A stretch of 18,094 nucleotides of DNA from Candidatus Latescibacterota bacterium (GCA_012961925.1 DTYK01000174.1:1-18094); one strand, 5' to 3'. Counted from the first letter of the stretch, positions 1 through 7,800 are shown. Notes: generated by a model from the letters alone, not told the origin. Numbers and translations: made by a program.

Positions 1-78
1 GCCATAATTGTGGCACTACTTTTTGACGATTTTCAAAGAGCGATGTAATATTCATGGGGCTTTGCGGAGCTAACCCCC

Positions 79-216
79 TCACAACTGTAAAAGAAAAGCC
101 AAAGAGATGGGAGCCATCAGCCCATAGGCCGGCAGGGCGATGAACATAACGGCCAGCAAGAGACCTCTTTTAGAGGGTAAACAGTTAGAAGAGAGGGCTT
201 GAAAGGGCTCTCCCAC
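79..216 (-). CDS. Possible 45-aa hydrophobic small protein (doubtful)
   Basis: An open frame read from GTG at 216 (or ATG at 147) to TGA at 79-81 has a basic stretch (SKRG) followed by a hydrophobic tail (LLLAVMFIALPAYGL and onward), as in a one-helix membrane peptide. It lies downstream of gltB3 on the same strand. No convincing ribosome binding site precedes either start, and the frame stays open upstream without a better start, so it could be chance. I do not recognise it. Confidence 0.15.
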   Translation of the reverse strand: MGEPFQALSSNCLPSKRGLLLAVMFIALPAYGLMAPISLAFLLQL

Positions 217-226
217 AGGAAGGCCC
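205..226 (-). terminator. Weak terminator candidate after gltB3
   Basis: GGGC and GCCC outer arms enclose a 2x2 mismatch and a TCC/GGA inner stem with a 4-base loop. On the minus strand only TTTC follows, not a full T-tract. It is the best candidate for the end of the gltB operon transcript, but it may not be a true intrinsic terminator. Confidence 0.25.
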
Positions 227-307
227 TCTGGGCAGGCAAAGAAAAGGAAGAAAAAGGGATGTAAGAACTTCTTCCCAGGGGATGTGACGAAGCGCAGATG
301 AGGTGGG

Positions 308-1042
308 TCAGTAGGCGTATAGCCGACCGTAAGGACGGTGAGAACGGGGATAGAGTTTGAGGAAGGGCTTCTGCTGGACGTCCTCTACATTCAGGCCAAA
401 ATAGTTGCAGTATTCTTCGAGATATCCTTCCAACTGTTCGAGATCCTCTGAGGAGGGCTCTTCTATTCCTACCTCCTTGCCCAACTGATAATCTTCAAGC
501 TCTCCACGTATGTAGATCAATCCACCATGCATGCCTGTGCCCACATAGTTACCGACAATGGGCAGGTCATCTCCCCTATTTAAACCCAGGATTATCAACA
601 GACCTCCCGCCATATACTCGCCAAGAAAATCCCTGGCGCAACCTCCGATTATAACCACCGGATAAGATCCCTTATATGATTTCATATGTATCCCTACCCG
701 ATAACCAACATCACCCTTTATATAGATCCTCCCGCCCCGCATGGAATAGCCTATAATATCACCAGCATCGCCATAAACCACCACCCTACCTGCATTCATC
801 GTATTGCCAATCCCATCCTGCCCATTAGACTTGACGATTATGGTCGGACCATCCATAAAGCTCGCCAAATCATTACCAGGTACTCCATTGATAACGACCT
901 TTACATCTCCCCTAAGGCCGCCTCCGATGTAGCGCTGACCATTAACGTTCTCCAGAACTATCTCCCGCTTTCCACTGACAACCGCCTGATAGATCTTCTC
1001 ATTTAAGTCTTTATAATATAATCCATTGGCATCTATCTTCAT
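308..1042 (-). CDS. gltB3: Glutamate synthase GXGXG-domain subunit (split GOGAT, C-terminal part)
   Basis: This 244-aa protein corresponds to the C-terminal right-handed beta-helix of glutamate synthase alpha subunits, here a separate cistron. Residues about 40-190 show repeated glycine-rich turns typical of the GXGXG fold (GGGLRGDV, GDAGDIIGYSMRGG, GDVGYRVGIHM, YMAGGLLIILG). In full-length GltB this domain packs between the amidotransferase and FMN domains and is structural rather than catalytic. Related domains occur in formylmethanofuran dehydrogenase subunit C, but the neighbours settle the assignment. The ATG overlaps the TGA of the oxidoreductase gene by four bases, so translation is probably coupled. 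Length matches stand-alone archaeal-type subunits. It is the last gene of the gltB1-gltB2-FeS-oxidoreductase-gltB3 operon. Confidence 0.9.
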   Translation of the reverse strand: MKIDANGLYYKDLNEKIYQAVVSGKREIVLENVNGQRYIGGGLRGDVKVVINGVPGNDLASFMDGPTIIVKSNGQDGIGNTMNAGRVVVYGDAGDIIGYSMRGGRIYIKGDVGYRVGIHMKSYKGSYPVVIIGGCARDFLGEYMAGGLLIILGLNRGDDLPIVGNYVGTGMHGGLIYIRGELEDYQLGKEVGIEEPSSEDLEQLEGYLEEYCNYFGLNVEDVQQKPFLKLYPRSHRPYGRLYAY

Positions 1043-2337
1043 ATCTCAATCGCCTCGCCTGTTACCAGGTGTTTTCGGTATTCCTTTGGCAGCGAGATCA
1101 ACCCGAAGTCCTCTTTTAAAAGATGGGCCCTGAAGCTGCTCACATCCACCTTATCACTGATCAGCCCTGTATAGATCCCCGCGCGATCTATGTCGTTGAT
1201 AAAGATGGCGCCCACGATGGTATTATCCCTGAGCACGAGTTTTTTATACACCGCCCTATTCTCATCCAGATGGTCGAGGACCTCATATTCTCCCTCTGGA
1301 CCTGTCCCGGGCAGCGCAGAAGGATCCGTTGTGCCCACAGAGATGGTCGGAATGCCGCATAATTCCACGGAATTCATGGCAAAGCCTCCCCGATACTCCC
1401 TCCTTACGCCGGCCATATTGTACCCGGCGATCTTCCCCTGTCTGGAGGCATTTGGCCAGATGGCTATGGGACGGTTTATGTTCAGAAGTGCATCCCTCGC
1501 CTCGCAACAGTCGCCGGCAGCATAAACGTCCTTGACCGAAGTCTGCATGAGGTCATCCACAAGTATGCCCCTGTTCACCTTTATCGGGGTGTGCACTGGC
1601 AGCTCCACGTTAGGTCTGACACCAATAGCGATAATGACAAGATCCGCAGGCACAGTCTCTTCATCCCTCAGAAGGGCTTGTTCAACCTTTTGGCCTTCTC
1701 CACTGAATTCAACGACCGTGTTAGAGGTGATGAGGCGACAACCCATTTGGGAAAGAGCATCCTCTATTATCTTTGATGCCTTTTTATCAAACGTAGCCGA
1801 CAGGATCCTGTCCGCCAGCTCAACGATTGTAACCTTTATACCTAACTCCATTAAGGCCTCGGTTGCCTTAAGACCGATAAGCCCTCCGCCGACGACAAGG
1901 GCCTTTTCCACCCCGTTATCTTCGATATACTTCTTGATACGCTCTGCATCAATCCATCTGGTGAACGTAAAAATACCGTTTAGATTTATCCCTTTAATTT
2001 CAGGAACAATCGGTATGCCTCCGGTGGCAATGAGCAGTCTATCAAAGGGAACCCTTTTCCCATCCTGCAGGATAACTTCCCTGGTCTCAAGGTCCAGACG
2101 ATCTGCCCTCTTGCTTAGGATCAATTCCACTCTATTGTCCTTGTAAAAATCCCCCGTGCGATAAGGCATCTTATCAGCGCTCACCAACCCGGCGAGCAGA
2201 TATGATATGAGGGGTCTGGAATAATTGGCGTAAGGTTCATCCGAGATGACGGTTATCCTGCCATCTTTATCGCATTCACGGATGGCCTCAATTGCCGCAA
2301 CACCAGCCGTGGAGTTACCGATGATAACGTAATTCAT
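1039..2337 (-). CDS. FAD-dependent NAD(P)H oxidoreductase of the split glutamate synthase
   Basis: This 432-aa protein belongs to the pyridine nucleotide-disulfide oxidoreductase superfamily, in the rubredoxin reductase / NirB-N-terminal style without a redox disulfide. An N-terminal FAD-binding Rossmann motif (VIIGNSTAGVAAIEA, residues 4-18), a second dinucleotide fold for NAD(P)H (VVGGGLIGLKATEAL, about 150-165) and a C-terminal FAD contact (VYAAGDCCEA, about 270) are visible. It sits between the multi-cluster Fe-S gene and gltB3, overlapping both by four bases (ATGA). I infer that it takes electrons from NAD(P)H and passes them through the Fe-S subunit to the FMN/Fe-S subunit, the job of GltD in ordinary bacterial GOGAT although it is not a close GltD look-alike. 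NADH versus NADPH preference cannot be read from the sequence. Confidence 0.85.
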   Translation of the reverse strand: MNYVIIGNSTAGVAAIEAIRECDKDGRITVISDEPYANYSRPLISYLLAGLVSADKMPYRTGDFYKDNRVELILSKRADRLDLETREVILQDGKRVPFDRLLIATGGIPIVPEIKGINLNGIFTFTRWIDAERIKKYIEDNGVEKALVVGGGLIGLKATEALMELGIKVTIVELADRILSATFDKKASKIIEDALSQMGCRLITSNTVVEFSGEGQKVEQALLRDEETVPADLVIIAIGVRPNVELPVHTPIKVNRGILVDDLMQTSVKDVYAAGDCCEARDALLNINRPIAIWPNASRQGKIAGYNMAGVRREYRGGFAMNSVELCGIPTISVGTTDPSALPGTGPEGEYEVLDHLDENRAVYKKLVLRDNTIVGAIFINDIDRAGIYTGLISDKVDVSSFRAHLLKEDFGLISLPKEYRKHLVTGEAIEI

Positions 2338-2777
2338 GTCTTCTCCTCGTATACGATCGCCTCATTGGGACAGTTCCTGACACAGACAGGTGTCTCCTCT
2401 CCCATGCATAGGTCACACTTTGAAGCGACCTTTTTGCCCTCTAAGTTTCTCGAGATCACGCCGAACGGACAGACCATGATGCACATCCAGCATCCGACAC
2501 ATCTGTCTTCGTCGCAGAGTACAGCGCCGGTCTCTCTATCTCGATACATCGCACCTGTGATACACGCCTCCAGACAGGGGGCATCCTCGCAATGCCGACA
2601 CTGTAATGCAAAGGAGAGATAACCCTTCTCCTCGACTATGAGCCGGGGTTGTGGCTTCGGATATTCACCTTTATAGGCCTTGATTATCTCCCTTGACTTT
2701 GAATGCTGCACCAGACAGTGTATCTCGCACAGCCTGCACCCCATACAGTACTCTTCCCTGATATATATGCGCTTCAT
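2334..2777 (-). CDS. Four-cluster ferredoxin-like electron-transfer subunit
   Basis: Using the ATG at 2777, this is a 147-aa iron-sulfur protein of the HycB/DmsB/NuoI-like ferredoxin type. Four cysteine groups are visible: CMGCRLCEIHC at residues 11-21, CRHCEDAPCLEAC, CVGCWMCIMVCP and CDLCMGEETPVCVRNCP, enough for up to four [4Fe-4S] clusters. I infer that it relays electrons between the FAD oxidoreductase and the FMN/Fe-S GOGAT subunit. The frame extends to a GTG at 2798, but the ATG at 2777 has GAGGGG four bases upstream and places the first cysteine group where the family has it, so I prefer it. Its stop overlaps the oxidoreductase start by four bases. It lacks a twin-arginine signal or membrane helix, so it should be cytoplasmic. 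Confidence 0.88.
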   Translation of the reverse strand: MKRIYIREEYCMGCRLCEIHCLVQHSKSREIIKAYKGEYPKPQPRLIVEEKGYLSFALQCRHCEDAPCLEACITGAMYRDRETGAVLCDEDRCVGCWMCIMVCPFGVISRNLEGKKVASKCDLCMGEETPVCVRNCPNEAIVYEEKT

Positions 2778-2855
2778 ACCACCCCTCGGTATTATCACAG
2801 ATCAAAAGCTAAGTAATCTGCTACTGCCATACTACACTGGGTTGGTGAGGACTCC

Positions 2856-4376
2856 CTACCACGCCTCCCCGGCCGGCTTTATGCCCAGTAATTTAAGATC
2901 TGTATCGGTCAATCCAACCCCCCTCAACTGCTCTCTGTTTCCCCTTAAGCTCTCAATAGCGTTGATGCCCATGCCTCCAAGCATCTCCTTTATCTCCAGG
3001 CTCCAGGCACGGAGTAAATTCACAAGCCTTCTGGTCCCGATCTCCGGATTCAGCCTCTTTGTGAGATACGGGTCCTGTGTGGCAATCCCCCAGTTGCATT
3101 TACCGGTATAACACTTCTGGCAGACATGGCAGCCCATGGCGACCAGGGCAGCAGTAGCGATGTAGACTGCATCTGCACCGAGGGCAATCGCCTTTATCAC
3201 GTCGGAGCTATTTCTGAAACCACCACCGGCAATAATAGAGGCCTGATTGCGAATCCCCTCCTCCCTTAACCTGGAATCAACCGCAGCAATTGCCAGTTCA
3301 ATCGGTATACCAACATTGTCACGGATTACGGTTGGCGCGGCACCTGTCCCACCCCTTATCCCATCAATGGCCACAAAATCTGCACCGGCCCTTACTATCC
3401 CTGAAGCGATCGGGGCCACGTTATGCACCGCAGCGATCTTCACGCCCACCGGCTTTCTATAGCGTGTCGCCTCTTTCAGGGCAAAGATCAACTGCCTCAA
3501 ATCCTCAATGGAATAGATGTCATGATGGGGTGCGGGGGAGAGGGCATCGGTCCCCTCAGGGATCATACGGGTCTGGGAGATCTCCTCCGAGACCTTCTCC
3601 CCTGGAAGATGCCCACCGATACCCGGCTTTGCCCCCTGCCCGATCTTTATCTCAATAGCTGCACCTGCCTCAAGATACTCCTTGTGCACACCAAATCTAC
3701 CCGAGGCAACCTGGACGATGGTGTTTTGGCCATACTTGTATAGATCCCTATGCAGACCACCCTCACCTGTATTATACAAAGTCCCAGCCTCTGTGGCCGC
3801 CCTTGCCAGAGAGATACAGGCATTGAGACTGATTGAGCCATAAGACATTGCACTAAACAAGATCGGCGTCTCCAATTTGAGCTGTGTCCCGAGCTGGGTC
3901 TTTATCCCAGGGCCATCATCAGAGCTCTCTAGTTCTATCCTATCCGGTTTTCTACCAAGATAGGTGCGCAGCTCCATTGGCTCTCGCAACGGATCGATGG
4001 AGGGATTGGTGACCTGGGAGGCGTTGAGCAGGATGTGGTCCCAGTAAATGGGGTAGGGCCTGTCACAACCCATACCGGTTAAAAGCACACCGCCGGTCTC
4101 CGCCTGTTTAGTAATATCATTGATGACACGAGCCGTCCAGTTGGCGTTGATTTTGAATTCCGAGGGATTGCGCTTTACGGTGATCGCACCTGTTGGACAG
4201 AGCATCTCACAAAAATGGCACCCAACACACTTAGTGGAGTCGCTGTTCACCTCATCAAGTTCCGGGTCGTATGTATGCACGTCATTGGAGCACATCCGAC
4301 AGCAGACCTGACAGGTGATGCACTTCTCATCATCCCGCTCAATGATAAATTCCGATGGTACGGTTTTCTTTGCCAT
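2856..4376 (-). CDS. gltB2: Glutamate synthase FMN-domain subunit with N-terminal ferredoxin domain
   Basis: This 506-aa protein is the catalytic core of the split glutamate synthase: it reduces 2-iminoglutarate, formed from 2-oxoglutarate and ammonia, to L-glutamate. Residues 1-70 carry two [4Fe-4S] motifs (CITCQVCCRMC and CVGCHFCEMLCP). From about residue 90 follows the FMN-binding TIM barrel, with FSAMSYGSIS, NTGEGG, IKIGQGAKPGIGG and GIRGGTGAAPTV as recognisable GOGAT segments. Near residue 415 the run CHVCQKCYTGKCNWGIATQ matches the position of the [3Fe-4S] cysteine cluster of GltB. The start is two bases after the gltB1 stop, with no strong ribosome binding site, so translational coupling is likely. 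This ferredoxin-FMN fusion is typical of archaeal-type GOGAT. Confidence 0.95.
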   Translation of the reverse strand: MAKKTVPSEFIIERDDEKCITCQVCCRMCSNDVHTYDPELDEVNSDSTKCVGCHFCEMLCPTGAITVKRNPSEFKINANWTARVINDITKQAETGGVLLTGMGCDRPYPIYWDHILLNASQVTNPSIDPLREPMELRTYLGRKPDRIELESSDDGPGIKTQLGTQLKLETPILFSAMSYGSISLNACISLARAATEAGTLYNTGEGGLHRDLYKYGQNTIVQVASGRFGVHKEYLEAGAAIEIKIGQGAKPGIGGHLPGEKVSEEISQTRMIPEGTDALSPAPHHDIYSIEDLRQLIFALKEATRYRKPVGVKIAAVHNVAPIASGIVRAGADFVAIDGIRGGTGAAPTVIRDNVGIPIELAIAAVDSRLREEGIRNQASIIAGGGFRNSSDVIKAIALGADAVYIATAALVAMGCHVCQKCYTGKCNWGIATQDPYLTKRLNPEIGTRRLVNLLRAWSLEIKEMLGGMGINAIESLRGNREQLRGVGLTDTDLKLLGIKPAGEAW

Positions 4377-4378
4377 CT

Positions 4379-5476
4379 TTACACCGATAACCTTCCTACT
4401 ACAGGTTCACCCGCTTTAGGGGCCCAGACCCTGTCCGGTGAAGGACATATCTCCCTTATCGCCGATTCCTCGGAGGCAATATAGACGAAATCATCCTTAA
4501 CTGCGGCAACCAGAGGTCTAAGTTTGATCCTATCATTCAAACCCACCAGCGTCCTGGAATTTGCCACTACAACTGCAAAGGGGCCGTTGACAAGGGCGCT
4601 CCCATAAACGGACCGCAAGGTCGAATAGAACTGACGCTCTTTATCAGGAAGCCTCTCTATTTCCTCCCAAAACGGGGCAGCAAGGATCAAGGCCACAACC
4701 TCAAAACTCAATCTATGCTTCCTGACCAAAAGGTCGAACAGATAGGCCATCACCTCGGTATCGGTGAACAGCGTGCAGTGATAGCCAAAATTCTGCAAAT
4801 ACCTTTTGTTTATCCCGTAAGAGGAGATCTCACCGTTATGCACGACCGACCAGTCAAGGATCCCAAAAGGATGGGCCCCACCCCACCATCCTACTGTGTT
4901 GGTCGGGAATCGTCCATGTGCCGTCCATATGTAACCTTCATATCGGTCTAATTGATAAAACCTGGCGATATCCTTGGGATAACCGACCCCTTTAAATATA
5001 CCCATATTCTTTCCAGAAGAGACAACAAAAGCACCCTCAATATCACGGTTTACCTTCATCACAGTATTTATCACCAGATCCTCTTCCGTTAATTTCAGCT
5101 CTTCTTTTTCCGTGTGGTTTCTAAGCTCCAAAAAATAACGCCAGAGATGGTGCCGTGGCTCTATTGCCTCTACATCAGCGGTTGGGATCGGCTCTTCCTT
5201 CTCAATCCGGTAATATACCTTCAACCACTCTTCGGTATCCAATTTTGCCTGCTGAGTATCGTACAGGAGATGAAAACACCAGAACTCTTTGAAATCTGGA
5301 TATATCCCATAGGCAGCAAACCCACCTCCCAGACCATTGGTACGTTCGCGCATCGTGGCGATGGATTTGGTGATCGCCTCGCCACTGAAACGCTCGCCTT
5401 TCTGGTTCATCACTCCGACAATACCACAGCCGGCAGGTACCCTGTAATCTCTATCGGCGACTAACTCTCTGCTCAC
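4379..5476 (-). CDS. gltB1: Glutamate synthase amidotransferase subunit (class II, Ntn-type)
   Basis: This subunit hydrolyses glutamine and channels ammonia to the FMN subunit. The class II amidotransferase signature is clear: the nucleophile cysteine in GCGIVGVMN, then HGRFPTNTVGWWGGAHPFG, VVHNGEISSYG and FTDTEVMAYL. The cysteine is not at position 2: it is residue 17 from the GTG at 5476, or residue 22 from a TTG at 5491, so a short propeptide must be removed to free the N-terminal Cys. I prefer GTG 5476 because GAGGT lies eight bases upstream; the TTG has GGAAG seven bases upstream and cannot be excluded. Either start lies inside the 3' end of the Fis-type regulator gene, implying co-transcription. 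It is followed two bases later by gltB2. Confidence 0.9.
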   Translation of the reverse strand: MSRELVADRDYRVPAGCGIVGVMNQKGERFSGEAITKSIATMRERTNGLGGGFAAYGIYPDFKEFWCFHLLYDTQQAKLDTEEWLKVYYRIEKEEPIPTADVEAIEPRHHLWRYFLELRNHTEKEELKLTEEDLVINTVMKVNRDIEGAFVVSSGKNMGIFKGVGYPKDIARFYQLDRYEGYIWTAHGRFPTNTVGWWGGAHPFGILDWSVVHNGEISSYGINKRYLQNFGYHCTLFTDTEVMAYLFDLLVRKHRLSFEVVALILAAPFWEEIERLPDKERQFYSTLRSVYGSALVNGPFAVVVANSRTLVGLNDRIKLRPLVAAVKDDFVYIASEESAIREICPSPDRVWAPKAGEPVVGRLSV

Positions 5477-5843
5477 TTTTCCTGACCTCAATGCCCAACT
5501 TCCTTATCTTGGCGCGCAGGGTGTTCCGGTTTATCCCAAGGATCCTGGCAGCCTTAAGCTGATTGCCTCCGGTCCGCTCCAGCACATGTTCCAACAGAGG
5601 CTTCTCAACCGCCTGCAGGATTGATCTGTATAACATACCCTCTCTTTGCCTATATAATGAACTTTCTAATTCTATAATCGTATCCTTTAAAGACGCTATC
5701 TCCTTAACAGTCCCCTTTTTGACCATCTTGATAACGCCGTTCCGGTTCCAATTCTCCTGTACTGAATAACCCTCCTGGCGCAATATCCGTGTCAGTGTCG
5801 CCTGAATCCTTTCCTCATCATCAGCGATCAGAATTGTGATCAT
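5451..5843 (-). CDS. Small Fis-type DNA-binding regulator with a receiver-domain remnant
   Basis: This 130-aa protein has two recognisable ends. Residues 1-28 (MITILIADDEERIQATLTRI and onward) look like the first strand and helix of a response-regulator receiver domain, including the acidic pair D8-D9. Residues 82-118 (LLEHVLERTGGNQLKAAR, then ILGINRNTLRAKIRKLGI) are a Fis/NtrC-type helix-turn-helix. Between them is only a short, probably helical linker (about 44-75); the phospho-acceptor aspartate, the rest of the receiver and any AAA+ sigma54-activator domain are missing. It resembles an NtrC from which the middle was removed in frame. It overlaps the start of gltB1 and probably regulates the GOGAT operon as a dimeric Fis-like protein. 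Target and signal are unknown. Confidence 0.8.
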   Translation of the reverse strand: MITILIADDEERIQATLTRILRQEGYSVQENWNRNGVIKMVKKGTVKEIASLKDTIIELESSLYRQREGMLYRSILQAVEKPLLEHVLERTGGNQLKAARILGINRNTLRAKIRKLGIEVRKSEQRVSRR

Positions 5844-5861
5844 CGGAACTACCTGTTTTGC

Positions 5862-5900
5862 TTAAAAATTAGGCAGAATCTGCGAAAAAAATAATCTGCC
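5862..5900 (-). terminator. Hairpin with T-tract upstream of the Fis-type regulator
   Basis: GGCAGA and TCTGCC arms (5872-5900) pair across a 17-base T-rich loop and are followed on the minus strand by TAATTTTTAA. It lies about 30 bases upstream of the Fis-type gene start, so it is either the second of two tandem glnA terminators or a leader attenuator of the regulator-GOGAT operon. Its loop does not fit the ANTAR consensus. Confidence 0.5.
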
Positions 5901-5901
5901 T

Positions 5902-5927
5902 GGGCCGAGGGGAAAAACCCCCGGCCC
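5902..5927 (-). terminator. GC-rich terminator of the glnB-glnA unit
   Basis: GGGCCG and CGGCCC arms plus an inner GGGG/CCCC stem (one bulged base) enclose a five-T loop on the minus strand. A run of seven Ts follows about ten bases later. It lies 65 bases after the glnA stop and is the strongest terminator candidate for that transcript. Confidence 0.65.
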
Positions 5928-5974
5928 ATTTCCGGTTCAACATCGACAGGGTCGGAAAACGTCAGTTAAGAACA

Positions 5975-5990
5975 GGGGTCTCGGAACCCC
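5975..5990 (-). other. Small hairpin immediately after the glnA stop codon
   Basis: GGGGTT and GACCCC arms enclose a CCGA tetraloop, beginning one base after the TAA of glnA. No T-tract follows. It could protect the 3' end of the mRNA after termination further downstream. Confidence 0.35.
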
Positions 5991-5991
5991 G

Positions 5992-7425
5992 TTAGATATC
6001 GAAATAGAGATAAAACTCATAGGGATGTGGCCGGAGTCGAATCGCATCGATCTCCCTCTCACGCTTGTACTCTATCCAGACCTCGATCACATCTTTTGTG
6101 AAGACATCACCCTTTAAGAGAAAGTCGTGATCTTCTTCGAGGGCATCCAGCGCCTCTTCCAGAGAGCCTGGGACGGTCTTTATCTCCCTTGCCTCCTCCC
6201 CGGACAACTCGTAGGCATCCTTATCCATCGGTTCGCCAGGATCGATCTTGTTCTCAATCCCGTCCAATCCTGCCATGAGCATAGCCGAAAACGCCAGATA
6301 GGGATTACAGGAGTTATCCGGAGGACGGTACTCAATCCGCTTTGTCTTCGGGTTCTCAGTATAGACGGGAATCCGCACCCCTGCAGAGCGATTTCTATGC
6401 GAGTAAATAAGATTCACAGGTGCTTCGAACCCTGGGACAAGCCGTTTATAGGAGTTCGTTGTCGGAGCACAAAAGGCCATGAGTGCTGGAGAATGTTTAA
6501 GCAACCCGCCAATATAGTAGAGGGCCTCCCTGGACAGGAGGGCGTAACCCTGGGGATCAAAGAAGATGTTTTTACCGTCCTTCCAGAGGGATTGATGCGT
6601 ATGCATGCCCGAACCATTGTCCCCAAACAGAGGCTTGGGCATGAAGGTTGCAACCTTCTTATGTTTGCGACAGATATTTTTGACAATATATTTATACCAC
6701 ATACACTTATCTGCTGTATTAACCAGGGTGTCGAACTTCATATCGATCTCCCCCTGGCCGGCAGTGGCAACCTCATGGTGATGCACCTCAACAGGGATCC
6801 CTGTCCGAATCATCGTCAGGATTATCTCGCTGCGCAAATCCTGCAAGGAATCATGGGGAGGAACGGGAAAGTAGCCTTCCTTATAACGCGGCTTATAACC
6901 TAAATTTGGGTTCTCCTCCCTGCCCGAATTCCATTCTCCTTCGATAGAATCAACATAATAATAACCACAATTCTCCTTCTGGTCAAACCTTATGTCATCG
7001 AAGATAAAAAATTCCATCTCAGGGCCCCAGTATGATGTGTCGGCAATCCCCGTACTCCTCAGATACTCTTCGGCTTTCTCAGCAATGTAGCGGGGGTCCC
7101 TGGAATAGGGTTTCTTGGTGATGGGGTCGTAGATATTGCAGATGATGCTTAATGTAGGTACCTCACAGGCTGGGTCGATCACCGCAGTCTTCGGGTCGAG
7201 CATCAGAATCATGTCCGATTCCTGAATCTTCTGAAAACCCCTTATTGATGAGCCATCAAAACCAATCCCCTCAACCCAGATCCCCTTTGTCGGATCAGCA
7301 ATCTCGATCAGCTCAGACGCCGGGATAGAGAAGTGTTGCCATAATCCCGGTAAGTCGTTGAACTTCAGGTCAATGATCTCGATGTTCTGATCCTTAACAA
7401 ACTTCAGTATCTCCTCTGGTGTCAT
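5992..7425 (-). CDS. glnA: Glutamine synthetase type I (GS-I)
   Basis: This 477-aa protein makes glutamine from glutamate, ammonia and ATP as a cytoplasmic dodecamer. The N-terminal beta-grasp domain is followed by GFDGSSIRGF, the metal and glutamate site HHEVATAGQGEIDMKFD, the ATP-site stretch KPLFGDNGSGMHTHQSLW, and NRSAGVRIPVY with RIEYRPPDNSCNPYLA. Tyr405 in DAYELSGEEA aligns with the adenylylated tyrosine of E. coli GS (NLYDLPPEEA), so the adenylylation site is kept, although no adenylyltransferase gene is in this window. GGGGAGGAG lies about six bases before the ATG. The PII gene ends 15 bases upstream, so the two form one operon under the attenuator at 7801-7867. Length and motifs are normal for GS-I. 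Confidence 0.97.
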   Translation of the reverse strand: MTPEEILKFVKDQNIEIIDLKFNDLPGLWQHFSIPASELIEIADPTKGIWVEGIGFDGSSIRGFQKIQESDMILMLDPKTAVIDPACEVPTLSIICNIYDPITKKPYSRDPRYIAEKAEEYLRSTGIADTSYWGPEMEFFIFDDIRFDQKENCGYYYVDSIEGEWNSGREENPNLGYKPRYKEGYFPVPPHDSLQDLRSEIILTMIRTGIPVEVHHHEVATAGQGEIDMKFDTLVNTADKCMWYKYIVKNICRKHKKVATFMPKPLFGDNGSGMHTHQSLWKDGKNIFFDPQGYALLSREALYYIGGLLKHSPALMAFCAPTTNSYKRLVPGFEAPVNLIYSHRNRSAGVRIPVYTENPKTKRIEYRPPDNSCNPYLAFSAMLMAGLDGIENKIDPGEPMDKDAYELSGEEAREIKTVPGSLEEALDALEEDHDFLLKGDVFTKDVIEVWIEYKREREIDAIRLRPHPYEFYLYFDI

Positions 7426-7440
7426 AGATTCTCCTCCCCT

Positions 7441-7776
7441 CTAAAGCGCCGCGTCGCCTCTTTGTCCCGTCCTGATCCTTATAGCCTCCTCGATGTTGGA
7501 AACGAAGATCTTACCATCACCGATGCTTCCTGTGCGACTCGAACTGGTGATCATCTCCAATGCCTGGGGTAACTGCTGGTCCTTAACCACCATCTTAAGC
7601 AGGACCTTAGGGAGAAACTCAATCGTGCTCTCACCTTTACTGTCCACCATCTTCCCCTTCTGACGTCCTGAGCCCTTGACCTCTATAGCCGTTATCCCTA
7701 ATATTCCTATCTTTGCCAGGGCCTGCTTTACACCGTTCAACTTTTCAGGACGGATCACGCATTCGATCATCTTCAT
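7441..7776 (-). CDS. glnB: PII signal-transduction protein without Tyr51 (paired with glnA)
   Basis: This 111-aa protein has the PII fold: MKMIECVIRPEKL at the start, B-loop SRTGSIGDGKIFV, and the C-terminal IRIRTGQRGDAAL, implying ATP/ADP and 2-oxoglutarate binding as a trimer. The T-loop (GRQKGKMVDSKGESTIEFLP, about 37-56) differs from classical GlnB/GlnK: position 51 is Thr rather than Tyr, so uridylylation by GlnD is not possible at the usual site. Ser46, Ser50 and Thr51 are present, but I see no evidence that any is modified. GAGGA lies seven bases before the ATG. Because the gene is co-transcribed with glnA and not with amt, it may act on glutamine synthetase or on a regulator. The symbol glnB is by position and family, not by proven function. 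Confidence 0.93.
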   Translation of the reverse strand: MKMIECVIRPEKLNGVKQALAKIGILGITAIEVKGSGRQKGKMVDSKGESTIEFLPKVLLKMVVKDQQLPQALEMITSSSRTGSIGDGKIFVSNIEEAIRIRTGQRGDAAL

Positions 7777-7800
7777 GGTTTTTCCTCATGGTGACAAAAT

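Larger units (their letters stand above)
1..307. other. Non-coding tail downstream of the GOGAT operon
   Basis: No confident gene is present here. The stretch follows the gltB3 stop codon. It holds one imperfect GC-rich hairpin (205-226), a short inverted repeat CCTCT/AGAGG near 163-175, a GGGG/CCCC stem near 56-77, and the doubtful 45-aa frame. It may be the 3' untranslated region plus the promoter region of a gene beyond the left edge. Confidence 0.4.

Noticed and set aside
686..1006. Plus-strand open frames, for example 686-1006 and 1532-2146
   Set aside because: They are opposite strongly supported minus-strand genes, lack ribosome sites, and have no recognisable domains.
308..1042. Formylmethanofuran dehydrogenase subunit C instead of gltB3
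   Set aside because: The fold is shared, but the overlapping neighbours are all glutamate synthase parts.
5975..5990. Hairpin GGGGT-TCCGAG-ACCCC as another ANTAR target
   Set aside because: The hexaloop begins with T rather than A, no second hairpin or overlapping terminator is present, and it follows glnA rather than leading a gene.
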